A DNA stretch of 64,000 nucleotides, taken from Amyelois transitella. Lineage: Eukaryota; Arthropoda; Insecta; Lepidoptera; Pyralidae. The stretch covers positions 4,268,001 to 4,332,000 of the forward strand of contig NC_083534.1 of NCBI RefSeq assembly GCF_032362555.1, given 5' to 3'. The notes beneath the pieces were generated by a model. The model was given only the letters and a program-made list of their open reading frames with translations, ran no database searches and was not told the origin of the DNA. Positions within the stretch are counted from its first letter, which is position 1. Every line of letters starts with the position of its first letter. Positions 55,462-64,000 of this stretch are shown in pieces. The translations under genes and the position numbers were made by a program.

Positions 55462-58400
55462 ATGCCTGTGGCCACAAAAAGTGCAGTATTAAATGTAGAT
55501 CTTTTGGAAAAGGAATGGTATATAGAATCACCCTGGGGAAAAATAGCGGGTAAGTACCGTGGGCTCAAGATACAGTTACGACACCTCGCCTTGATTGGAG
55601 TTGACTCAGGTATCTGCTGAGCCGTGTGTACCTACCTCATACATTTTCGTACAACGTTATTTCGTGCACACATATAGCCAAGTCTGTATCATTTGCGGGG
55701 TAGACGGAGCCAACACTCTTGAAAAGACGAAAGGCTACGTTTAGCTGTGTGGCTTAATGATGGAATTGAGATTCAAAACGCGACAAGTTGCTAGCCCATC
55801 GCCTAAATGAAGAATCCCAATTTTATAAGCCTATCCCTAAGTCGCCTTTTACGACATCCGTGGGAAAGAGATGGAGTGATCCTATTCCTTTTTCTAGTGG
55901 TGCCGGGAACCACACAGCACTGCAGTTGAAAACATTAATAATATTGATGGAAGTTATTTTTTTTTTAATCTACCTACCTTAATATATGTGTTAAATACAA
56001 ATTAAGTTAAATGCTACGAGTATCATTCACATCATGTTGACATTCGTGTTTTCAACAGTGATAGCGTGGGGGGACTGCTTCGACCCCCCCGTGCTGCTCT
56101 GCCACGGGCAGGTGGACTCGGCGGCCTGCTTCCGACCGCTCGTGAGACTATTGCCCAGGGACTACTTCTATATCGGTACGTTGCGCGAGTTAAGGGTAGT
56201 AAACCCCCTCAATTCAGACTACTAATTCAACTGATGTACTTTATGATATACAAGAAAGATTTTAAATTGAAATGAATTGAAGACATGGAATGTTCCTATT
56301 CGAAAGTGCTGAGAACCACACGAAAATAAATAGTCATATTTATAATCTCTTTTTCTTTAAAGAATAGGACCACTCCATCTCTTTCCCATGGATGTCGTAA
56401 AAGGCGACTAAGGGATAGGTTTACAAACTTGGAATTCTTTTTTAGGCGATGGGCTAGCAACCTGTCACTATTTGAATCTCAATTCTATCATTAAGCCAAA
56501 CAGCTGAACGTGGCCATTCAGTCTTTTCAAGACTGTTGGCTCTGTCCTCGCAAGGGATATAGACGATACCATATGTATGTATGTTGTAATCTCTTTTACA
56601 GCTATGGAGCTTCCAGGGAATGGCAAGTCAGATCCAGTGCCTCCTGGCCTGATGATGGGTGCCTGGGATGTACTATACGCCATCAAAACTGTAGCTGATC
56701 ACTTCAGATGGGAGAGCTTCATTTATATCGCCCATTCTTTGGGGACGTTATTAGGTAAGTAGGTATTATTGAACGGCCTCTGTGACGCAGCGGTAATACG
56801 CTTGTCTGTGCACCGGAGGTCCTGAGTTCGAATCCCGGTCAGGGCATGATGAGAAACGATCTTTCTCTGATTGGTCTGGGTCTTGGATGTTTATCTATCT
56901 AAGTAATTATTATAAAATATAGTATCGTTGAGTTAGTAGGTATCTCGTAACATAAGTCCCGAACTTACTTCGAGGCTAACTCAATCTGTGGAATTTGTCC
57001 CGTATATAAGTTCTTATTTATGGTTCATTAATAAGTCGCCTGAGGTTCAATGCTAGCCATAGACTTCTTCCAAGACTGCAAGAATCTACCTGGTAGATGG
57101 AGGGATACATACATACATACATACATATGGTCACGTCAACGTCAGAGCCAACAGGCTTAAAAAGACTGAATGCCCACGTTCAGCTGCTCGGCTTAATGAT
57201 GAATAGAATAGAATAAAATAGGTTTATTTTCAAAATTGGATAAAAGGTATCACTGACGTCACATAACTAAAATCTAATTATAACTACTACCGCTTCCAAA
57301 GCGCATGTGTAGAAGAAGCGGTGGAACAAACTACACTGTAGCATTTTCATCGGACGTCAATTTACAAATAAAGATCTCTTAAATCTAAATCGTGGACGAA
57401 TGCACATTGTCGGTCGATGGAATTGAGATTCTAATAGTGACAGGTTGCTAGCCCATCCCCTAAAAAAAAGGATCGCAATTTCATAAGCCTATGCCTTAGT
57501 CGCCTTTTACGACATCCATGGGAAAGAGATGGAGTGGTCCTATTCTTTTTTTGTATTGGTGCCGGGAACCACACTATCAAACGGATTGTATTTCATTCAA
57601 ACAGGCAAACTCTACAGCGTGACTTTCCCCGGTAGAATCTCCCTGATAGTAGACTTGGACCCTACAGCAGCCTACATAACGGTGCCGCCATCAGAGCTGC
57701 CGAAATGGTACAAGCAATATTTCACCAGCTACTTCGACAAATACAAGAAACTCACATCGCCGAGGGAGAATGCGCCGAAGTACACTTATGAAAAGGTATC
57801 TAACAGCAGTGCCGTGTGGTTCCCGGCATCAATAGAAAAAAGAATAGGACCACTCAATCTCTTTCCCATGGATGTCGTAAAAGCCGATTAAGGGGTAGGC
57901 TTATAAACATGGGATTCTTCTTTTAGGCGATGGGCCAGCAACCTGTCACTATTTGGATCTCAATTCCATCATTGAGCCGAGCAGCTGAACGTGGCCATTT
58001 AGTTTTTTCGGGACTATTGGTATACTCTGTCTACCCAGTAAGGGACGAGACGTGACTGAAAGACTAAGACGAACGCACCATGATCAAATTTTTTCATGTC
58101 CTGACAGAAACTGACGGCCTTTGTGACTCAGTGGTAGTGGAATAGTAATTTTGGGCATCATTGAAGCCCTCAAGAATAAATAATTTTCCCCGTTTTTTCA
58201 CATTTTCCATTATTTCTTTGCTCCTTATAGTTGCAGCGTGATGTTATAGAGCCTAAAGCCTTCCTCAATAAATGGTCTATTCAACGCAAAAAGAAAACAG
58301 ACAAACAAATTCTTCAGATTTATAATATTAGTATAGATAATTGGACAACTGTACAAAAATGGCAAGATCTTGATGGTAACATTTGTCTTCAGGCGTTCTC

Positions 58401-59174
58401 CATGATGAAGAAAAACCGAGGTTTGACAGACGACGCGACGCGAACAGCTCTCGAGAGAATTCTAGAACCTGCGGGGAAAGGGCTTTACAGGTAATTCGAG
58501 TTCTGAGGGGTTAGTGCGAGTTTCACTTGATCAAACATCTGACACAACAGCCAAAAGACTTTCCACTAGAATCTAGTGACTAGATACTTTAAAATGGCTA
58601 AAATACATACATACACACATATAGTCACGTCTATATCCCGTGCGGGGAAGACAGAGCCAACAGTCTTGAAAAGACTGACAGGCCACGTTCAGCTATTTGG
58701 CTTAATGATAGAATTGAGATTCAAATAGTGACAGGTTGCTAGCCCATCGCCCAAAAAAGGATCCCAAGTTTGTAAGCCTATCTCTTAGTCGCCTTTTACG
58801 ACATCCATTGGAGACCTATTCTTTTTGTATTGGTGCCGGGAACCACACGGCACTGCTATGGCTAAAATCATATTTTGTTTTGCAGGTTTACATTCGACCA
58901 ACGCGCGAAAATAATAACACTTCCTCCCCTCCCTCCGACATATCTCAAAGCTTTAATGACTTCTATCCCCACTCCTACCCTGTCCATCCTTGCGGAAGAA
59001 TCTATTCAAAATGGCGCATACAAGATGGCCGATTTTGTGTTTGAAGAAGATCTGAAGAGAAAATATCACGTACGGAGAGTGCTTGGAAATCATGATGTTC
59101 ATGTTAGCTATCCAGAGAGAATAGCTCCGCATGTTGTGGAGTTTTTGGCAAAATATAGAGTGGTAGAGGTGTAA
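55462..59174 (+). CDS. SERHL/kraken-type alpha/beta hydrolase, copy B (complete, 6 exons)
   Basis: Paralogue of the minus-strand gene at 47095-52440, transcribed away from it. Exons: 55462-55549, 56059-56175, 56602-56754, 57605-57795, 58393-58490 and 58886-59174; all GT-AG and in phase, 311 residues, stop TAA. It has ESPWGKIA, IAWGDCFDPPVLLCHG (HG at 45-46), AMELPGNGKS, the nucleophile elbow AHSLG with Ser114, and GNHDVH with His285, the form seen in mammalian SERHL. The first Gly of the usual G-x-S-x-G elbow is Ala here. Exon 4 is 191 bases, exactly the sum of exons 4 and 5 of copy A (103+88), so one intron differs between the two genes. AATAAA signals occur at 59628-59633 and near 60080. 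The start Met gives 11 more N-terminal residues than copy A. Confidence 0.9.
55668..55922 (-). repeat. SINE-T, full length
   Basis: SERHL-B intron 1. Confidence 0.75.
56355..56585 (+). repeat. SINE-T, head lost
   Basis: SERHL-B intron 2; its tail ends 16 bases from the exon 3 acceptor. Confidence 0.75.
56773..57010 (+). repeat. SINE-G, full length
   Basis: Starts 19 bases after the SERHL-B exon 3 donor. Confidence 0.85.
57104..57577 (-). repeat. SINE-T split by LINE-B
   Basis: Outer parts 57104-57202 and 57413-57577; it ends 25 bases before SERHL-B exon 4. Confidence 0.75.
57203..57412 (-). mobile_element. LINE-B 3' tail nested in a SINE-T copy
   Basis: It splits the SINE-T at 57104-57577: the host reads …CTTAATGATG on the left and GATGGAATTGAG on the right, so a short GATG repeat flanks the insert. 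Confidence 0.75.
57809..58062 (+). repeat. SINE-T, full length
   Basis: Head starts 13 bases after the SERHL-B exon 4 donor. Confidence 0.75.
58137..58340 (-). mobile_element. Hel-1, 3' end lost
   Basis: SERHL-B intron 4, ends 52 bases before the exon 5 start. Confidence 0.7.
58602..58856 (-). repeat. SINE-T, full length
   Basis: SERHL-B intron 5. GGCTAAAAT or GCTAAAAT flanks both ends (58592-58600, 58860-58868), a likely target repeat. Confidence 0.8.
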
Positions 59175-59627
59175 TTATGAGTTGCGGAGTAAAATGGAAG
59201 TATTATCTCCAACTCTGAATCAACGTCATTGGCGTTGTCAATGTTTCCGAATTTAAAAAGGTGGGCTGGTCCCACTATCGCCGTCCGGGCTGGTTATTTA
59301 CGTACGCCTATGACATTAAAATAAGGGTCAGTTCCCATCGGAACGATACTAGGCGTCATTTTAAAACGACATAAAATTTAACGAAATTTACGTATTTACA
59401 TAACATTTCCGCCACACCTATTAGATAGTTTGCTCTTATCCTGTAAAAGATTAAGATAAAATTTTAATCTCTTCCATTAAATTTCGCTTCACGTTTCACC
59501 GTGGTGTGAATTAACCCTATGAACTTAAAGTAATGTTTTTAAATCTGTGTCTAAGAAGAAGGTATGTGTGTAAACAGTTAAAAGTTTCATAAAACTTAGC
59601 TAATTTTAACGTAACTTATTTAGCATA

Positions 59628-59633
59628 ATAAAA
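59628..59633 (+). terminator. poly(A) signal AATAAA of SERHL-B
   Basis: First canonical signal about 450 bases past the stop; a second candidate is near 60080. Confidence 0.45.
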
Positions 59634-60847
59634 CAACTTAAAACTGGCTTTGTTTCTTGTTCTTTTTGCCCCAAATCACATTGTATCACCCCCTCTTCAA
59701 GCCAATTTCTAATATAGAAATTTATACTCTTCGTATATTATATTGAATTTTTTTTTTAAAAAGGAACATTTAAAAACGAAATAAAATTATTACTAACTGA
59801 TAAGTGCTGTTATAGCGTCAATGACTTTTTAAAAGATATTGTGACATAATTATTATATTTTATTTTTATTAAATATTAATTGATGACATTATTGCTAAAT
59901 ATATATTAATTTTAATTTAGTAGATATAAATTAAGGCGAATTTTAAATTTTTAATTTATTATTGAATGATTTAAATTTTAAATGAAAAAAAATGATCTGA
60001 CTGCATTATTGTACGTCTTGTGAAGACAGATCACAGTGACACGAACTGTTTTGTATCATCTTTTCTACCTGTGTTTCCGCAATAAAGAGATTTGAATAGA
60101 TAGATAGCATTACCATACATACACTGTTACTGTGTGCAAGTTACCAACAAATTCCCTGCGTGGCCACTTCACTTTGAAAATGCTTTTAATCCGTCAGTGT
60201 CTTCACCCTAAGATCAAAAGTTTAGATTGCCAAGAGCAAGGTTTGAACGTTTGCCTAAAAATAATTAAAAACAAACCATATATGTCAAATCAGTTGTCAA
60301 GATTATCAAATCGTGAAAATAACAGTAAATAACAATTTTTGTGAGAACAAGAAGTGAGATTATTAAAATTAAACATAATTTTTCTATTATTTGCGTAAGA
60401 AAAATTATTATTTTAAAATGCAGGCGTTAAAGCATGAAACAGCTATTTTATCAAAAGTTTAACCAAAGAGGTTATAAAGTGTAACGAAACGGCATTACAG
60501 TAAAAGGTTAGTGTTAAAGTTACATTAATAATTAATGTCGGGCACAACTTTTGACTGGTCAAATAAATAGTTATAATAACGAATTTCCGAAGAAAATTCT
60601 GATCATCCAGCTGGTAACCTAATCCGGTAGATATGACCAACACGAAAATATCATATTTGTGTTCTTTAGTTCAATAAGACTTAATTTTTCAAAGTTAGAT
60701 CAGAATGGGATAGAAATATATTTCTTATTGAATGTTTTGAAATTACATATCATGTCTTTATTCTTCAAGGGGTAGCGAGGGACAAAAGTCTTGAAAATAC
60801 TCAAATTACATGTTCAGTATGATTGATAGTTGTCTTTTTTTATTCCA

Positions 60848-61025
60848 TACATACATACATAAAATCATGCCTCTTTCCCGGAGGGGTATGCAGATACTAC
60901 CTCTTTCCACTGGCCACGATCTCTGCCTACTTCCTTCGCTTCATCCACATTCATAACTCTCTTCGTGCAAGCTCGGCAGTTTCGGGTACTTTTGACCTGA
61001 CCCTTTACCAGGACGTCCTTAATTT
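60848..61025 (-). mobile_element. LINE-C 3' end
   Basis: Inverted tail (CATA)3 then AAAATCATGCCTCTTTCCCG; in the spacer before the vezatin-like exons. Confidence 0.7.
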
Positions 61026-61262
61026 TTTTATTCCAGATGGCGCTATATCTGAAGCAGGACTTCTCTCCGCCTGTACTCTCTCGGAGATGGATTGCCATGC
61101 AGTTTAGACCGAATATGGTGACAATACATATAATTACATTAGTTACAATACTAACCAATGCTCTCAGGAGTCGCTTCGTGTAAAAACCTGACTCTCCCAA
61201 TAGATAATGTATCTAGCATTAAGTCAGCCAATTGTATTTTGTACAATGAAGTTTAAATATTG

Positions 61263-61540
61263 TGCCGTGTGGTTCCCGGCACCAATACAAAAAAATAATA
61301 AGACCACTCCAAATCTTTCCCATGGATGTCGTTAAAGGCGACTAAGGGATAAGCTTACAAACTTGGGATTCTTTTTAAGGTGATGGGTTACCAACCTGTC
61401 AATATTTGAATCTCATTTCTATCTTAAAGCCAAATAGCTGAATGTGGCCTATCAATCTTTAAAAGACTGTTGGCTCTGTCTACCCCGCAAGGGATATAGA
61501 CGTGATTATATGTATATATGTATGTATGTATGTATGTTAC
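61263..61540 (+). repeat. SINE-T, full length
   Basis: Tail of about seven ATGT units, the longest clean tail here. Confidence 0.8.
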
Positions 61541-61622
61541 TTTTAATATAAGTCTGTGTCATGTTTAGATTGTGGAGAAAAAATGAAGAAATTTGAATTT
61601 GAAGTTGTTGTAATGTTTCTAG

Positions 61623-63113
61623 GTCATCAACAGCAGACGTCACATAGAATCTATACTGGAGAGCGGTCTCCTGTTCAGGGAGGATAGCGTGAGCGTTGAG
61701 CAGGCGGCGCCGGGCGAGCGCGAGGTGTGGCTCGCGGCGGGCGGGGGGCGCTCGCTCACGCGGGGCGAGCGAGCGCTGGCCGTAATGGCCGCCGCGGTCG
61801 CTGTTGCCGCGTCGCCGCCGAGGAGGTAACTATTTATTTATTTATTACATACATATGGTCACGTCTATATCCCTTGCGGGGTAGACGGAGCCAACAGTCT
61901 TGAAAAGACTGAATGGCCACGTACAGCTATTTGGCTTAACGATAGAATTGAGATTCGAATAGAGACAAGTTGCTAGCCCATCGCCTAAAAAAGAAACCCT
62001 AAGTTTGTAAGCCTATCCCTTAGTCGCCTTTTACGACTTATCCATGGGAAAGATTTGGAGTGGTCCTATTCTTTTTTGTGTTGGTGCCGGGAGTCACACA
62101 GCGTTATTATTTATTTATTTAAAACTTTATTGCACAAAATAAAACAGGATTCGAACCCGGGACCGCCGGTGTCGCAGGCAAGCGTACTACCGCTTCGTCA
62201 AAGAGGCCGTAATAATATAGGGAGGGAATAATGAATTTGTTTATATATATCTGGGTGACGTTCTCGGCGGACGTCACAAAAATATAAGATGAAAAAAAAA
62301 AAACATAAAATGTAGTAAAAATGTATAAGCATCGTTGTGTTAGTATCTCGTAACAGAAACTTCGAACTTACTTCGAGGCTAACTCGATCTGTGTAATTTG
62401 TATACATATATGTATTTATTTATCGATACTAATAATATAAAGCTGAAAAGTTTGTTTGTTTGAACGCGCTAATCTCAGGAACTACTGGTTCGAATTGAAA
62501 TATTCTTTTTGCGTTGAAAATACCATTTATTGAGGAAGGCTTTAGGCTATATAACATCACGCTGCAACTAAAGCGCGAAGGTCTCTGCCTACCGCTCCGG
62601 GAAAGAGGCGTGATTGTTGATTTGTATGTATGTACTAGCTGTGCCCGCGACTCCGTCCGCGTGGAATAGTTATTTTGGGCATCATTGCAGCCCTCAAGGG
62701 TGAATAATTTTCGCCGTGTTCTTTTCACATTTTCCATTACCTATTTCTTCGCTCCTTACAGTTGCAGCGTGATGTTATATAGCCTAAAGCCTTCCTCGAT
62801 AATTGGTCTATTCAACACAAAAAGATTATTTCAATTCGAACCAGCACTTCCTGAGATTAGCGCGTTCAAACAATCAAACTCTTCAGCTTTATAATATTAG
62901 TATAGATGTATGTACATTTTGTTTCAGTTTCAACCGCTCTATCGTCCTCAAGCTAGTTGCGTACGCGTCACTTCCGTTCATCATCAGAGCGTGCCACCGC
63001 AGCCTTTGTGCCGGATCCCTGACCAGCCTGCTCGCCGCCATGAGACGCTATCTCGCTCTGGCGCGCGCGGCGGCCGCGTGTGCGAGGGAGAGCGCTGCGG
63101 TGCACGCCCAGAT
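61623..63113 (+). CDS. two internal exons of a membrane protein, possibly vezatin-like (partial)
   Basis: Exon 61623-61825 follows a TTTCTAG acceptor and ends AG before GTAACT; exon 62928-63113 follows TTTGTTTCAG and ends AT before GTGAGT. They join in phase. The first encodes RRHIESILESGLLFREDS and an Ala/Gly-rich, very GC-rich stretch; the second encodes FNRSIVLKLVAYASLPFIIR, a likely membrane span, then an Arg/Ala-rich helix (MRRYLALARAAAACARESA). From memory, the order 'ILxxxxLLxxED', membrane span, basic helix resembles vezatin, an adherens-junction/dynein-linked membrane protein, but identity is weak. No start exon was found between 59200 and 61600, and the gene continues past the window. 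Exons are far richer in GC than their surroundings, so codon bias is strong. Confidence 0.55.
61848..62105 (-). repeat. SINE-T, full length
   Basis: In the intron of the vezatin-like gene; ATTTATTTATT flanks on both sides. Confidence 0.8.
62140..62420 (-). repeat. SINE-G head (minus) and SINE-G 3' part (plus)
   Basis: 62145-62215 is the head in minus orientation (GGATTCGAACCCGG); 62330-62420 is a 3' part in plus orientation. Confidence 0.55.
62425..62908. mobile_element. inverted Hel-1 pair around a LINE-C scrap
   Basis: Plus copy 62425-62570, minus copy 62634-62908. The pair lies directly before the second vezatin-like exon. Confidence 0.65.
62570..62632 (+). mobile_element. LINE-C terminal fragment
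   Basis: Sixty-base piece lying between two inverted Hel-1 copies (62425-62570 and 62634-62908). Confidence 0.65.
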
Positions 63114-63424
63114 GTGAGTTGTCTTTTGATTTTCTCTAGGGAGCGAGCTGCGTTGTTTTTTTTTTAATTCGTCTATATCGCTTGTGAGTTTTTTTGGTTT
63201 TTTCTAGGGAACGCGCCGCGATTTTTTTTTTTAATTGTAAGTATACATGTTATCTCGTCTATATCGCTTGTGAGTTTATTCTTTTTTTAAAACGACTTCA
63301 TAAAAGAAGGACGTTCTCGATTTGAATGTATTTAATTTCTATGGCATCAACCTAAGTAGCATTGCCGACCTCCGTGCTAGTTGAAATATCATGACGATAT
63401 TGTGTGAAACATTGGCTCTTTATG

Positions 63425-63636
63425 AAGAAGACTTAAAAAGACTGATAGGCCACGCTCAGCTGTTTGGTTTAATGATAGGATCGAGATTCAAATAATGACA
63501 GGTTACTAGCCCATCGCCTTAAAGAAGAATCTCAAGTTTATAAGCCAATCCCTTAGTCGCTTTTTACGACATCCTTGGGAAAGAGATAGAGTGGTCCTAT
63601 TCTTTTGCCGATTGGTGCTGGGAACCACATGGCACT
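63425..63636 (-). repeat. SINE-T, tail lost
   Basis: Intron following the second vezatin-like exon. Confidence 0.7.
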
Positions 63637-64000
63637 AAATAAATAAAAAATATATAAGTATTAGTTGAAAGTGGACATATACGGAGTTTCTTTTAGTTTT
63701 ATGAGTCACAGTCTGGGTCTGACTCTGGTTCATAAGCAGAGATCGGAATAGGTAGATTGATTTTATGTACTTGCATCATGAATTACCATAGAAAGCATAA
63801 CATGGATAAGCCTCTTTTCCGGGATTCCATTTCAATACTTACACTTACAGTAAACTACATTGTCCGCGGGTAACATAGGACTACAATTTACGTGAACGAA
63901 GTCGGGGGAAAACAGCTACCACTAATTATTCTTCATCCCACTTGTAAAAATTCCGGAAAAAATCTTAATAATTTACAAATCCCGTAATCCCGGGCGGAGG

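Larger units (their letters stand above)
59175..61622. other. spacer before the vezatin-like exons
   Basis: SERHL-B 3' region, then AT-rich DNA, a LINE-C end and a SINE-T. The first exon of the next gene may be hidden here (around 60330-60500) but no convincing ATG plus donor was found. Confidence 0.35.

Noticed and set aside
60418-60490. ATG with short frame as first exon of the vezatin-like gene
   Set aside because: The frames close after about 15 codons and the only donors nearby are poor.
37-63800. CRISPR array or bacterial operon
   Set aside because: Spliced genes, SINEs and Helitrons show animal nuclear DNA; tandem repeats here have no spacer pattern.

Overview
The window is nuclear DNA from a moth or butterfly (Lepidoptera). 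The evidence is GT-AG spliced genes with insect-type products, AT-rich introns, and a very dense load of lepidopteran-style repeats: Helitron-like elements ending GCGGGCACAGCTAG, tRNA-headed SINEs, (ATGT)n-tailed repeats and 5'-truncated LINEs. Very few of the open frames are real single-exon genes. I rebuilt the genes by finding splice sites, checking that reading phase is kept across every junction, and comparing with protein families from memory.

Layout, left to right. (1) 1-2000: a signal-peptide exon of an unknown secreted protein on the minus strand; the rest of that gene lies to the left or was not recognised. (2) 6696-28745, minus: a complete kinesin-II motor subunit (Klp64D/KIF3A type, 14 coding exons, 628 residues) whose introns are largely repeats. 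(3) 33335-40535, minus: a complete DNAJB12/14-type membrane co-chaperone (6 exons, 353 residues). One intron of it holds a THAP-domain DNA transposon remnant. (4) 42015-43706, minus: a small Pro/Gln/Tyr-rich, Cys-rich-tail protein of about 90 residues. (5) 47095-52440, minus, and 55462-59174, plus: two divergent, head-to-head alpha/beta-hydrolase paralogues of the SERHL (serine hydrolase-like)/kraken type, 307 and 311 residues. They share all intron positions but one. (6) 61623-63113, plus: two internal exons of a membrane protein that may be vezatin-like and continues to the right.

No operon or shared pathway links the genes. The most interesting biology is in the repeats. An (ATGT)n-tailed SINE-like family of about 260 bases (called SINE-T here), with roughly 50-60 copies or fragments, shares its last 40-45 bases with the 3' end of a LINE (LINE-C) whose open frame stops only a few bases before the same (ATGT)n tail. 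One insertion carries LINE-C and SINE-T together between a single pair of 12-base direct repeats. Other points of note are tandem copies of exon 3' ends with their splice donors inside two kinesin introns, two MITE-like elements sitting directly behind stop codons, and an internally deleted transposon that keeps the 5' ends of two convergent genes (THAP finger and a SWIM/YqaJ-associated protein).

Repeat names (SINE-T, SINE-G, SINE-H, LINE-A/B/C/E, Hel-1 to Hel-4) are local labels for families I define from copies within this window. Repeat borders are approximate unless direct repeats are stated.
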